Below are positions 34,056-42,666 of a stretch of 64,000 bases of DNA, piece after piece. Under the pieces are notes generated by a model that saw only the letters and a program-made list of their open reading frames with translations, was not told the origin of the DNA and did not search any database. The translations under genes were made by a program, and so were the position numbers. Position 1 is the first letter of the stretch. Each line of letters opens with the position of its first letter. The DNA comes from Arthrobacter sp. cf158 (lineage in GTDB: Bacteria; Actinomycetota; Actinomycetes; Actinomycetales; Micrococcaceae): positions 1 to 64,000 of the forward strand of contig NZ_FNNR01000007.1 in assembly GCF_900106835.1 (NCBI RefSeq). Reading direction: 5' to 3'.

Positions 34056-35693
34056 ATGAAGTCCGCACCCCGCCGGTCCGACGACACCCCTTCAAGGGAC
34101 CGGTCTGCCCAGCCTGCTGCGGGCGGTGGTGCTGCCGGCAAAGGCTCTGCACGGCGTGGGACGCGCCCCGGGTTCCTAGCCGTGTGCCTTGCCCTGGCCT
34201 CAATGCTGGTCCTGAGCGCATGCACGGTTCCTTTCCTGCCGGCCCCTACGGCCAAGCCGTCCACCAGCACGGTGGATCCGTCCATCGCGGCGTCGGCTCC
34301 CAAGGGCCTGGAGAAGTTCTACTCGCAGTCCGTGGAGTGGAGCTCGTGCGAAAACGGCCTCCAGTGCGGCAAAGTCCAAGTGCCCATGAACTACGCCAAG
34401 CCCGATTCCGGGGACATCACGCTCTCGGTGATCAAGCTGCCCAGCACCGGAAACAAGAAGGGGTCAGTCCTGGTCAATCCGGGTGGTCCGGGTGGCTCTG
34501 GAGTGGACTTCGTCCGGGATGCCGGCAACACGCTGTTCACTGAAAAATTGAAGGCCAACTACGATGTTGTGGGCTTCGATCCGAGGGGCGTGGGCCGCTC
34601 CGCACCCGTGACCTGCATGACGGACGCCGAACGTGACGCTGCCCGCGAAAAGGTGTTCCGGAAGAACACTGATGATGGACTCGCGGCAGCCCTGGCGTTT
34701 AACAAATCCTTCGCGGACCAGTGCTCCCAGCAGACCGGTGAGGTGCTGGGCCTCATCGATACCGTCAGTGCGGCCAAGGACCTGGACGTCCTGCGCGCCG
34801 TGGTGAATGATGCCAAGCTGAACTACCTGGGCTTCTCCTACGGGACCTTCCTGGGCTCCACCTACGCCGCCCTTTTCCCGGACAACGTGGGCCGGCTGGT
34901 TCTGGACGGTGCCGTGGACCCTTCCATCAGCAACGAGGAACTGACCGCCGGCCAGGCCCGGGCGTTTGAACGTGCCATCCGCACCTACGTGGCCAGCTGC
35001 CAACAGCAGAACCAGTGTCCCCTGAGCGGCTCGGTGGACAACGGCGTGCAGGAAATCCGCGACCTCATCAACGCCGTGGACCAGAACCCCCAGACCGCCA
35101 AGGACGGCCGTTTGGTGACCAGCAATGACTTCGTCAACGGCCTGATCCTGCCGCTGTACAACGACCAAAGCTGGCCCGCCCTCACGCAGGCATTGGAGGG
35201 CGCATTTTCCGGCGATGTATCGCAAATGATGCGGCTTGCCGATCTGGGCGCCGACCGCGAGCCCAACGGCACGTACAGCTCCAACTCGGCCTTTGCGTTC
35301 CAGGCCATTAACTGCCTTGACTACCCGATGGTCACGGACACTGAGGGCATGCGGGCCGAGGAAGTCCGCCTCATCCAGGACTCCCCCACCTTCGGCTCGT
35401 TCTTCGCCTACGGCGGGGTCAACTGCAAGGACTGGCCGTACAAGAACACCCGCACCCCGGCCCCGGTGGAATACAACGGATCGGCTCCGATCGTGGTGGT
35501 GGGCACCACCGGCGATCCCGCGACACCCCTTGAGTGGTCCCAGTCGCTGCGCAAGCAACTCGAAAACGCCTCCCTCGTCACGTGGGAAGGCGAGGGGCAC
35601 ACAGCCTACGGCCGCTCGAATACCTGCGTCAGCACCGCCGTCGACGACTACTTTGTTGACGGAAAGCTGCCGCAGGACGGCCTGAAGTGCTAA
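34056..35693 (+). CDS. Secreted TAP-like alpha/beta hydrolase (tripeptidyl aminopeptidase type) lipoprotein
   Basis: The 545-residue protein has a signal with lipobox (ASMLVLSACTVPF), so it is anchored outside the membrane. An alpha/beta hydrolase domain follows: oxyanion region VLVNPGGPGGSGVDFVRDAG, FDPRGVGRSAPVTCMTD, nucleophile elbow LGFSYGTFLGSTYAALFP, and the late Asp (GTTGDPATPLEWS) and His (EGEGHTAYG) of the TAP C-terminal domain. Such enzymes release tripeptides from N-termini. ATG 34056 has AGGAG about 6 bases ahead. It follows holB by 8 bp; the stop overlaps the convergent HAD gene by 4 bp. Confidence 0.9.
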   Translation: MKSAPRRSDDTPSRDRSAQPAAGGGAAGKGSARRGTRPGFLAVCLALASMLVLSACTVPFLPAPTAKPSTSTVDPSIAASAPKGLEKFYSQSVEWSSCENGLQCGKVQVPMNYAKPDSGDITLSVIKLPSTGNKKGSVLVNPGGPGGSGVDFVRDAGNTLFTEKLKANYDVVGFDPRGVGRSAPVTCMTDAERDAAREKVFRKNTDDGLAAALAFNKSFADQCSQQTGEVLGLIDTVSAAKDLDVLRAVVNDAKLNYLGFSYGTFLGSTYAALFPDNVGRLVLDGAVDPSISNEELTAGQARAFERAIRTYVASCQQQNQCPLSGSVDNGVQEIRDLINAVDQNPQTAKDGRLVTSNDFVNGLILPLYNDQSWPALTQALEGAFSGDVSQMMRLADLGADREPNGTYSSNSAFAFQAINCLDYPMVTDTEGMRAEEVRLIQDSPTFGSFFAYGGVNCKDWPYKNTRTPAPVEYNGSAPIVVVGTTGDPATPLEWSQSLRKQLENASLVTWEGEGHTAYGRSNTCVSTAVDDYFVDGKLPQDGLKC

Positions 35694-36421
35694 AGATGCC
35701 GGGCTTCGCGTTTCTCCACCAGAAGCGGGAGCTGCTTGATGGAATCCACCACCACGGTGGCGCCGGCAGCGCGTAGCGTCGCCTCGGAATGCGATCCAGT
35801 CAGCACGCCGGCCACCAGGGAGGCACCGGACCGGACACCTGAGAGCATGTCCGAGCTGGTGTCACCGACCACCGCCACCTCCCGCACGTCGTCCAGGTCC
35901 AGTGCGAGCACTGCCGTCAGGATCATGTCCGGGTAGGGCCGGCCACGCCCTGCGTCGGCGGGGCACAGGCTAAGGTCCGCCAGGCCCATCCAGCCCAGCG
36001 ATTCCAGCACCATGTTCTGCGTATGGCGGCCGAATCCGGTGGCCAGGCAGATCTGCATACCGGACTCACGCATCCACAAGATGGCGTCCTCCGCGCCCGG
36101 AATGGCGCGGACGCCGCCGTCGTCGATCATTTCGTCGTACGCCTTCTCGAAAACCTTGTTGGCGCTCGCGGCCACCGCGGCGTCGTCGAAAAGGTGGCTG
36201 AAGACGGTCATTTTCGAGAAGCCCATGGTGTCCCGGGCGTAGCCCAGCATGCTCTCGAACCGGCTGCTGCCGGGTTCTATGCCGTGTTCCGCAAGGGCCC
36301 GGGACATGGCCCGCTCGGTGCGGCCATCGTCAGTGATGGTGGTGCCCACCATGTCCACCACCGCCAGCCGCAACCGGCTGGAATCGTGGCTGGCGTCCCT
36401 GGTCAATGCGTCCCCGGTCAT
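35690..36421 (-). CDS. Phosphonatase-like HAD-family hydrolase
   Basis: The 243-residue protein has HAD motif I as LAVVDMVGTTITDDG, like the phosphonoacetaldehyde hydrolase branch. A helical cap (LAEHGIEPGSSRFESMLGYARDTMGFSKM), motif II ICLATGFGRHTQ and motif IV EVAVVGDTSSDMLSGVRSGASLVAGVLTG follow. Asp at motif I is the nucleophile. No other phosphonate genes are nearby, so a general sugar- or alkyl-phosphatase role is equally possible. Its ATG overlaps the stop of a possible small upstream frame (36418-36534), in which its AAGGAG ribosome site lies. Confidence 0.85.
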   Translation of the reverse strand: MTGDALTRDASHDSSRLRLAVVDMVGTTITDDGRTERAMSRALAEHGIEPGSSRFESMLGYARDTMGFSKMTVFSHLFDDAAVAASANKVFEKAYDEMIDDGGVRAIPGAEDAILWMRESGMQICLATGFGRHTQNMVLESLGWMGLADLSLCPADAGRGRPYPDMILTAVLALDLDDVREVAVVGDTSSDMLSGVRSGASLVAGVLTGSHSEATLRAAGATVVVDSIKQLPLLVEKREARHL

Positions 36422-36534
36422 TGAGCGGCTCCTTCGGCTTGTTGCGTGCCGACATGCGCCGCCACGATTGATTCCTTAGCTTCCGGCGGCAGGGAAACGC
36501 CCGCCTGAACCCGGTCCGACCGGCGGGTGAACAT
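36418..36534 (-). CDS. Possible small upstream ORF (38 codons) coupled to the HAD gene
   Basis: The frame encodes MFTRRSDRVQAGVSLPPEAK and 18 more residues, ending in a TGA that overlaps the HAD ATG (ATGA). An in-frame stop lies upstream, so it cannot be the tail of a longer gene. There is only a G-rich weak ribosome site. It may be a translated leader or a chance frame. Confidence 0.3.
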   Translation of the reverse strand: MFTRRSDRVQAGVSLPPEAKESIVAAHVGTQQAEGAAQ

Positions 36535-36562
36535 CCCCGCAACGGCCGCCGCCGCGCTCGTT

Positions 36563-36592
36563 TTGACCCGGGTGCGGTGCCTCTATTACAGT
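36563..36592 (+). promoter_or_regulatory. Promoter of tRNA-Thr
   Basis: TTGACC (36563-36568) is separated by 18 bp from TACAGT (36587-36592). The predicted start near 36599 lies about 35 bases before the tRNA. Confidence 0.6.
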
Positions 36593-36635
36593 TATGTCTT
36601 GCGTGATCGCCCGGGAAACCGGTGATGAACGCGGT

Positions 36636-36708
36636 GCTTCCTTAGCTCAGTCGGTAGAGCGTTTCACTCGTAATGAAAAGGTCATCAGTTCGATTCTGAT
36701 AGGAAGCT
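36636..36708 (+). tRNA. tRNA-Thr (anticodon CGU)
   Basis: The 73-nt cloverleaf has acceptor stem GCTTCCT/AGGAAGC, D arm GCTCAGTCGGTAGAGC, anticodon stem TTTCA/TGAAA with loop CTCGTAA (anticodon CGT at 36669-36671) and T arm ATCAGTTCGATTCTGAT. It reads the ACG threonine codon. No CCA is encoded. A strong terminator follows. Confidence 0.97.
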
Positions 36709-36714
36709 CAGAGA

Positions 36715-36751
36715 AAAAGCCCCGCTGGTTCGTTGAACCAGCGGGGCTTTT
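36715..36751 (+). terminator. Terminator of tRNA-Thr
   Basis: A perfect 17-bp inverted repeat (36715-36731 with 36735-36751, loop GTT) ends in TTTT on the plus strand. The A-run on the left arm would make it work for the gene arriving from the right as well. Confidence 0.93.
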
Positions 36752-36768
36752 GTTTGGGTGATGCCAGG

Positions 36769-37941
36769 TCAGTCCGAGGCGCTGGGACTCTTCCTCAGCG
36801 GCCAGGGTTTCCAGCCGTCGGGGACCGCGCCCAGACGCTGCGCTGCAGCTTCCAGTTCTCCTTCACCTGCCAGCGCTACCTGGCCCCTCCCGCTTTGGCT
36901 GCCCGATCCGTCGACGGCGGTCAGCGAGTACTCGGCCCAGCGTTCCCTGCCCACGGGATAGCGTTCGCCGTAGCCTCCTGCAGCAACACTGAGCACCAAC
37001 ATCTCCAGCCGTGTGGCTTCGCTGTCAACTGTCTCGTCGCACGCATCGCAACCGCAGATGGGAAAGGGAAAGTCATGCAGGAGCCCGGCATGGACCACCA
37101 CGCCGGGGTAGGCGGTCCAGACAAATGTCAGCGGCGCCGCTGACGGATCCCGTGGCGTCACGCGGGCAACCTCCATCACCTCGCCGGCATTCACTGACAG
37201 GTCCGCAGCATGGGCGGGATCCACGCTCACATCAACGTCATACGTGCTGTTCATATACTCCACCAGCGCCTTGGCCACCTGATGAAGACCTTCGAAGCGC
37301 TCGCGGTGTGTGTCCACGCTGTACGAGTCCTCGGGCGGGCTGTCCGCGCCCCACCTGTCCCCGTAGTTGATGGGCCGCCCATCCTCGCCGTGGTACTCGC
37401 GTGACGGCAGATCCGGCCGCACAAAGTGTTGCTGGGCTTCCACGACAGGAACGGGCCGCAGTTCCGGGAACAGTGAATCGTCGGGCCCGTCACTGGACCA
37501 TTCCGAAAGGCGCGTGACAAGCCCAGCCAGCATGGCGTCGTCTGCCTCCCCCAGCCCTTCGATCAAGCGGTCCACAGTGATTCGCAGGTCCATGTTCCCT
37601 GCTTCGCGGGAGCCATCCGGCATGACCGACCAGCATGCGTCCGGCCGAAGTGCGGCGATGACGTTCCCCACGAAGACCGTGGCGGCGTTGCTGAGTTCCG
37701 GATCTTCCGCGATCTGCTTGAGATGGGGCTTCAGGAAAGTGAAAAGCCGCTCAACGTTTGATGTCAGGTCCTGGGCAGGAACTCCCGAGGCATCGCAGAA
37801 CGCAACGAAGGGCGCGTAACCGGCGAGGTGCTTGGCAGTTTTCCCGTCCGTCTGGTCCGTTGCATAGGCCACGGCGGTGCTGGACAGTGGTGCCGGCAAT
37901 CCGGTCACTGGTCCGTCAAAAAGCGTTTCGATTTCCCCCAT
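36769..37941 (-). CDS. Hypothetical protein with DUF6226-like C-terminal domain
   Basis: The 390-residue soluble protein appears to have two parts. Residues 1 to about 155 are helical and of unknown family (TAVAYATDQTDGKTAKHLAGYAPFVAFC...). From about 190 it resembles DUF6226: SVDTHRERFEGLHQVAKALVEYMNSTYDVDV, VARVTPRDPSAAPLTFVWTAYPGVVVHAGLLHDFPFP and a striking CGCDACDET motif that could bind a metal. ATG 37941 has AGGA 7 bases ahead. Family naming is from memory and the function is unknown. Confidence 0.68.
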   Translation of the reverse strand: MGEIETLFDGPVTGLPAPLSSTAVAYATDQTDGKTAKHLAGYAPFVAFCDASGVPAQDLTSNVERLFTFLKPHLKQIAEDPELSNAATVFVGNVIAALRPDACWSVMPDGSREAGNMDLRITVDRLIEGLGEADDAMLAGLVTRLSEWSSDGPDDSLFPELRPVPVVEAQQHFVRPDLPSREYHGEDGRPINYGDRWGADSPPEDSYSVDTHRERFEGLHQVAKALVEYMNSTYDVDVSVDPAHAADLSVNAGEVMEVARVTPRDPSAAPLTFVWTAYPGVVVHAGLLHDFPFPICGCDACDETVDSEATRLEMLVLSVAAGGYGERYPVGRERWAEYSLTAVDGSGSQSGRGQVALAGEGELEAAAQRLGAVPDGWKPWPLRKSPSASD

Positions 37942-38057
37942 GGGGCCATCCTAGGATGCTCATTGCTCCCGCACGACCTCCCGCACACCCCAGGAACGGG
38001 CATCGCACAGCCCACCATGCCCGCCAGGGGTGGCAACGAGGTCCCGGTCGCCAGCCG

Positions 38058-39287
38058 TCACACACCCAACCGGTCCATCAGGACCGCGACGGCGGCAGAA
38101 ACTCCGCCGGCCAGCGACCCTTCCAGCTCGGGAGCGAAGAGCGGCGAGTGGTTGACGGGCACGGGACCCGGGCCTTGATGGCCGGCCGCGGGCGTGCCGC
38201 CGAACATCCAGAACACGGACGGCACACCGATGGCCGTACCCAGGTGCCCGAAATCCTCGCTGCCCATCATGGGCGGGGTGATGTCAACGGCCTCGGACCC
38301 CAGCGCAAGCCGGAGGGCCTCCACAACGGGAGGGACGGCGTCGGGATCGTTGAAGCACTGCGGGAAGCGGTACATTTCCTCGATGTCCGGCTTCGGAGCA
38401 CCGGAGGCGGCAGCTTCTGCCTCGATAATGCGGCGGATGGCGGCCAGAACCTGGCCGCGGACGTCCTCATCAAACGTGCGGATGTTGAGCGTGAACTCGG
38501 CGGATGCCGGGATGATGTTTTCCTTGAGACCGGCATGGAACGTCCCAACAGTCACGACGGCGGACTTCCGCGGGTCCAGCTCCCGGGACACGATTCCTTG
38601 CAGACGGGTGACCATGTGTGCAGCCATCACGATGGGATCGATGGAATCCTGTGGCTGTGAGCCATGGGACTGCCGGCCATGAACGGTGACTCTGAGCGAA
38701 TCCGCCATGGCGGCCACCGGCCCGCTGGAAATCGCAACGGTACCCACCGGGCGCGGCATGACGTGCTGCCCGAAGACTATTTCGGGACGCGGCGCCTTGT
38801 CCCACAGTCCGTCGTCGAGCATGGCGAGCGCGCCGGCTGCCGTCTCTTCGCCGGGTTGGAAGATCAACACCAGGGTTCCGGCCCAAGCATCCGGGTTCCC
38901 TGCAAGCAGTTCCGCGGCCCCCAGCAGACTGGCCACGTGGGTGTCATGGCCGCATCCGTGCATGACGGGAACCACCGTGCCGTCGGGCAGTGTGCCGGTG
39001 TCCGTGCTGGCGTATTCCAGTCCGGTGGCCTCCTCAATGGGCAATCCATCCGAATCGGCGCGGAAGGCCACCACGGGCCCGTCGCCGTTCCGGAGGATAC
39101 CCACCACGCCTGTTCCCCCGCAGCGGAAATGCTCAATGCCCAGGCCGTCCAGTTGCTCCTGGATCAACGTTGCCGTGGCGAACTCCTGCATGGAGAGTTC
39201 CGGATGTGCGTGAAGGTGCCGGTACAGGGAGTGGAGCTTGGTGGTCTGGTGGGAATCGAGCTGGAGGGCGGTGGTTGTTGACGTCAT
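38058..39287 (-). CDS. M20-family amidohydrolase (hippurate hydrolase/N-acyl amino acid deacylase type)
   Basis: The 409-residue protein is a zinc M20D peptidase. It has HLHAHPELSMQEF, the CGGTGVVGIL turn, FRADSDGLPI, the metal ligands in VMHGCGHDTHVASLLGAA and FQPGEETAAGALAML, and the dimerisation lid. The last ligand His lies in the block GSEDFGHLGTAIGVPSVFWMFGG. Members release an amino acid from N-acyl or amide conjugates (hippurate, IAA-amino acids, p-aminobenzoyl-glutamate). ATG 39287 with AGGAC was chosen; the longer frame has a low-complexity extension. It is downstream of two membrane proteins at 39337-40947, likely one operon. Confidence 0.9.
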   Translation of the reverse strand: MTSTTTALQLDSHQTTKLHSLYRHLHAHPELSMQEFATATLIQEQLDGLGIEHFRCGGTGVVGILRNGDGPVVAFRADSDGLPIEEATGLEYASTDTGTLPDGTVVPVMHGCGHDTHVASLLGAAELLAGNPDAWAGTLVLIFQPGEETAAGALAMLDDGLWDKAPRPEIVFGQHVMPRPVGTVAISSGPVAAMADSLRVTVHGRQSHGSQPQDSIDPIVMAAHMVTRLQGIVSRELDPRKSAVVTVGTFHAGLKENIIPASAEFTLNIRTFDEDVRGQVLAAIRRIIEAEAAASGAPKPDIEEMYRFPQCFNDPDAVPPVVEALRLALGSEAVDITPPMMGSEDFGHLGTAIGVPSVFWMFGGTPAAGHQGPGPVPVNHSPLFAPELEGSLAGGVSAAVAVLMDRLGV

Positions 39288-39336
39288 GGGTCCTGTCTTC
39301 CTGGTGGATACGGAGGCTGCGGCTTCTTCTGTGCTG

Positions 39337-40074
39337 CTATTCGATGTGGATGGGCTTCGCTTCGGTGATGGTGTTCTTGCCGCGGAAGAACCAGGCAAGC
39401 AGGATGGTCCCCAGCACGGCGATGGCAGTGGACACCATGGCGAGCGACGGCACCAACGGCAGCACAACGAAAACGACGACGGCCGAGACCAGCAGGGCGA
39501 ACACCGTGGTGCGCGGTTGCTTCATGGACACGATGGCCTGCACCAGCACGGCGCCCAGAACCGTAGGCAGCACATAAAGGCGGGTGACCAGCAATACCGA
39601 GGGCGGAATGACACTGATCAACCAGCTCCCCAGGAGTCCGACGAAGATCGCCAGCGAGATCAGGTGGACCACTGCGGCGCCACAGATGGCAACGACGGCG
39701 GCAAGCTCGGCCCGCTTACTGCCCGGCTTCGCACCGATGTTGGTTTGGGCGATCAATGCCGCGGGCAGAAGTTTGTTGGAGATGTTGCCGATCATGAACG
39801 CCTGGTACATCGCGGCTGGTCCCAGGATTGGGTAGTACGTCAATGGTTCGACGATCCAGATGATGCCAAAGGTTGCAGCGACGGCAGCAAAAGCGATCCA
39901 CAGCTGTGCCGGGCCAATATCCAAACCTGTGGCGAAGACGAGGTACAGCGGACCGGCCACGGAGATCAGCAGGCCGGCGATCATGGTGATCTGCCCCCAG
40001 CGGGAGGTGGTGCGGCTGAAGTCCGCCATGGCGTTGCTGTGGGTGGTGGTGGGAGCGGAAGTGATGGAAGACAT
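39337..40074 (-). CDS. Uncharacterised integral membrane protein, partner of the DUF5058 protein
   Basis: The 245-residue protein has six or seven membrane segments (for example MIAGLLISVAGPLYLVFATGL, LWIAFAAVAATFGIIWIVEPL, LLVTRLYVLPTVLGAVLVQAI, TTVFALLVSAVVVFVVLPLV). A polar stretch with TYYPILGPAAMYQAFMIGNISNKLLPAALIAQ lies between segments 2 and 4, possibly a substrate path. ATG 40074 has AAGGA 8 bases ahead. It is sandwiched between the DUF5058 gene and the M20 enzyme. A two-subunit permease is an inference. I do not recognise its family with certainty. Confidence 0.65.
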   Translation of the reverse strand: MSSITSAPTTTHSNAMADFSRTTSRWGQITMIAGLLISVAGPLYLVFATGLDIGPAQLWIAFAAVAATFGIIWIVEPLTYYPILGPAAMYQAFMIGNISNKLLPAALIAQTNIGAKPGSKRAELAAVVAICGAAVVHLISLAIFVGLLGSWLISVIPPSVLLVTRLYVLPTVLGAVLVQAIVSMKQPRTTVFALLVSAVVVFVVLPLVPSLAMVSTAIAVLGTILLAWFFRGKNTITEAKPIHIE

Positions 40075-40150
40075 GAGGGTGTTCCTTTCGTGCTCAAGGA
40101 CTGTGATGCTCAGAGGATGACGACGGCGGCCGGCCCCCGGTCAGATGCGG

Positions 40151-40195
40151 ATGCCTCAGGCGCGGATGTATCAGGCGCCGATGTATCAGGCGCCG
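40151..40195. repeat. 15-bp tandem repeat repeating the DUF5058 stop codon
   Basis: Three units of 15 bp (40151-40165 degenerate, then two identical ATGTATCAGGCGCCG at 40166-40180 and 40181-40195) span the end of the DUF5058 gene. On the minus strand the frame reads Ile-Gly-Ala-stop, Tyr-Ile-Gly-Ala-stop, Tyr-Ile-Arg-Ala-stop and then another stop, so several in-frame TGA codons are lined up. It probably arose by slippage. Confidence 0.85.
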
Positions 40196-40947
40196 ATGGC
40201 GGGACCGACGGCCAGGTACGAGGCGCTCAAGCCGAGGACGATGGAAATGCCTAGGCCCCATTCGCGGAGCCAACTCTTGCCAAGCCTCTTTGCGAGCAGC
40301 AAACACAGCCCCATGACCGCCGCGGAGACAAGGAAGGACAGGATGTGGATGCCGGACTTGGGGAGTTCGGTAAGCCCGAGGCAGGAGAAGGCGCCGATCA
40401 GTGCAGCTGCCGGCACAATCGCCATGGCGGCCGGGTTCACGGAGCGGATCTTGGCATCGCCCTTTCGAAGCAGTGGCGTCAGGATCAGGGTGGCGAGCAT
40501 CCACATTGCCCCGCCGATGCTCATGGCGAAGAACGCCACGGCGAAGACACTCTGCGTGTAGCTGGCATCGCCCAGCTTGGCGCCCATGGAACCTGCCGCG
40601 ATACCCGCGGCGGACACGTCGTAGGCGGCCGAACCGATCAGTCCGATCCTGGAGAGGACCGCCGGGGCCCCGAAGAGGCCCAAGAGGGCAATGGCCACGA
40701 GCGATACCGCCAAGGACGGACCGATGGCCGAGACCGCGCCTGAGCGGAAGGAAGTCCTGATGTCCTGCGTGCTCATGTCCACGGCAGGAGCAGCGCGTCT
40801 GGCGGCTTTCATGAAGATGGCTGATTGGATGATGATGACGCCGAAGACGCCCGCCACGCAGATCCACAGGACGGGATTGTTGGCGATGGCCATGATGTCG
40901 GTTGAGCTGTTGGGGGCGAGTGGTTGAAGAGCCAGGGGTTGGTGCAT
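40186..40947 (-). CDS. DUF5058-family membrane protein (putative permease subunit)
   Basis: The 253-residue protein has about seven membrane segments and fits the DUF5058 pattern: AIANNPVLWICVAGVFGVIIIQSAIFMKAAR, SFRSGAVSAIGPSLAVSLVAIALLGLFGAP, RIGLIGSAAYDVSAAGIAAGSMGAKLG and AFFAMSIGGAMWML. ATG 40947 has GGGAGG 7 bases ahead; the longer open frame lacks a site. It heads the operon DUF5058 - membrane partner - M20 amidohydrolase and diverges from an amidase. Such neighbours suggest uptake of an amide-linked nutrient. The family has no known substrate. Confidence 0.75.
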   Translation of the reverse strand: MHQPLALQPLAPNSSTDIMAIANNPVLWICVAGVFGVIIIQSAIFMKAARRAAPAVDMSTQDIRTSFRSGAVSAIGPSLAVSLVAIALLGLFGAPAVLSRIGLIGSAAYDVSAAGIAAGSMGAKLGDASYTQSVFAVAFFAMSIGGAMWMLATLILTPLLRKGDAKIRSVNPAAMAIVPAAALIGAFSCLGLTELPKSGIHILSFLVSAAVMGLCLLLAKRLGKSWLREWGLGISIVLGLSASYLAVGPAIGA

Positions 40948-41096
40948 AGGTACCTCCCAGATGTTGGCCCGGCAACTCCGCGTCCGAACCACGCTGTGCG
41001 GCATGTGGCGTCCCGGGGCAAATTCTTGTCCAACGACCAGATCGGCCAGTGGGTTACCAATACCCTCTGCTATGAGCCGGATCACACACAATAGCT

Positions 41097-41130
41097 GACG
41101 GAATCAGCCGCAGAGTTGGCCGATTCAGTC
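41097..41130. promoter_or_regulatory. Inverted repeat, candidate operator of the amidase/permease divergent region
   Basis: GACGGAATCAGCC (41097-41109) and GGCCGATTCAGTC (41118-41130) are inverted with 11 of 13 positions matching and an 8-bp spacer. The site is in the 270-bp region between the divergent DUF5058 operon and the amidase gene. The Lrp/AsnC protein encoded after the amidase is the natural candidate ligand. Confidence 0.4.
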
Positions 41131-41217
41131 AAAGCTTGCCTTGGAGGGCGTTAAGGCTTCCGCGGCTTGATGTGACCCGGCACACTTTCAGGCAGTAGCA
41201 ACCAGCAAAGGAGCACC

Positions 41218-42666
41218 ATGCCTGACACCATTGGCGAGCTGTCCGCCGTCGAACTTTCCGCAGCGATCCGGGAGAAGAAGATCTCTGCGCGGGAGGCACT
41301 GGCCGATCACCTGGAGCGCATTTCCGAGGTAAACCCCGTGATCAACGCCGTGGTGACCCTGGACCCGGAGGGTGCCCAGGCCCTGGCCCACCGCGCCGAC
41401 CAGCTCACAGCCGCCGGCGACGCACTGCCGCCCCTCCACGGCTTGCCCATGACCCACAAGGACACCAACAACACCGCCGGGATGCGCACCACCCAAGGTT
41501 CGCTTGCCCTGCGGGACTTCGTTCCCGACGCCGACGACCTCATCATTGCGCGGTTGAAGGCGGCCGGAGTAGTCAGCACCGGGAAGTCGAACGTTCCCGA
41601 GTTTGGCGCGGGATCGCACACCTTCAACGACCTCTTCGGAACCACCACCAACCCCTATGCGCCCACCCTGAGCGCCGGCGGCAGCAGCGGCGGGGTTGCC
41701 GCCGTCGTCGCCTCCCGTGTCCAAAGCATCGGCGACGGCAGTGACATGGGCGGTTCGCTCCGTATCCCGGCGTCCTTCTGCAACGTGGTGGGTTTCAGGC
41801 CGTCGACGGCGGTGATCCCCATGCCGTCCGACGTCAACGCCTACGCGTGGCTGGGGAGGACTGGTCCCATGGCCCGGACCGTGGAGGACATTGCCCTGTT
41901 CATGTCCGTCACTGCGGGCAGCGACCCCCGCGTTCCGCATCCGGCAGGCCTCGATCCGGAGGTTTTCCGGTCCAATCTGGAGACAGACATGCGAGGCGTC
42001 CGGATCGGCTGGTCCCGCGACTTTGGCATCGGCGTGCCCGTGGAAGCCGGGATCCTGGACCATCTGGAACGGCAGTTGGCGATCTTTGAGGATATGGGCG
42101 CGATCGTGGAGGAAGCCACTCCCGACTTCAGCGAAGCAGACCTGGTATTCGGCAACACCCGCGCCATGGATTTCGCCGCCGGGCTCGGACCGATCCTGAA
42201 GCGCGCCGGCGACGTCATCAAGCCGGAAGTTCACTGGAACGTCAACAAGGGGTTTGCCCTCACCGCCCGGGACCTCATTGAAACCGCTGCCGCGCGCAGC
42301 CGGCTGGAACGCAGCGTCCAGGAATTCTTCGGCCGCTACCACCTCTTCGCCAGTCCCTGCGCCCAGGTCCTGCCCTTCGATGCAACGCTGCGGTACCCCA
42401 CGGACATTGCGGGCGTTCCCTCGGAGACGTACTTGGACTGGATGCGGTCTGCCTGCCTGCTGTCCGCCACCGGCCTGCCCGTACTTAGTATGCCGGCAGG
42501 GTTCAGCCCAACCGGACTGCCCATTGGCCTCCAACTCGCCGGCAACCATTACACCGACATGCAGCTGCTCCGCTACGGCCGCGCGTTCGAGCAGCAGACC
42601 GGATACGCCGCGGTCGCCCCTGTCCTCACGGCGACGCCGGCACCGCTTACGACGGTGAGCGCATGA
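41218..42666 (+). CDS. Amidase-signature family amidase
   Basis: The 482-residue protein carries the Ser-cisSer-Lys triad of the family: Lys in LHGLPMTHKDTNNTAGMRTT, cis-Ser in the LSAGGSSGGVAAVVASRV glycine/serine block and the nucleophile Ser in GDGSDMGGSLRIPASFCNVVGFRPS. It hydrolyses a carboxamide to acid and ammonia. ATG 41218 has AAGGAG 5 bases ahead. GatA itself is unlikely, because no gatC/gatB is present and the context is catabolic. Its last 20 bp overlap the convergent regulator gene. Confidence 0.9.
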   Translation: MPDTIGELSAVELSAAIREKKISAREALADHLERISEVNPVINAVVTLDPEGAQALAHRADQLTAAGDALPPLHGLPMTHKDTNNTAGMRTTQGSLALRDFVPDADDLIIARLKAAGVVSTGKSNVPEFGAGSHTFNDLFGTTTNPYAPTLSAGGSSGGVAAVVASRVQSIGDGSDMGGSLRIPASFCNVVGFRPSTAVIPMPSDVNAYAWLGRTGPMARTVEDIALFMSVTAGSDPRVPHPAGLDPEVFRSNLETDMRGVRIGWSRDFGIGVPVEAGILDHLERQLAIFEDMGAIVEEATPDFSEADLVFGNTRAMDFAAGLGPILKRAGDVIKPEVHWNVNKGFALTARDLIETAAARSRLERSVQEFFGRYHLFASPCAQVLPFDATLRYPTDIAGVPSETYLDWMRSACLLSATGLPVLSMPAGFSPTGLPIGLQLAGNHYTDMQLLRYGRAFEQQTGYAAVAPVLTATPAPLTTVSA

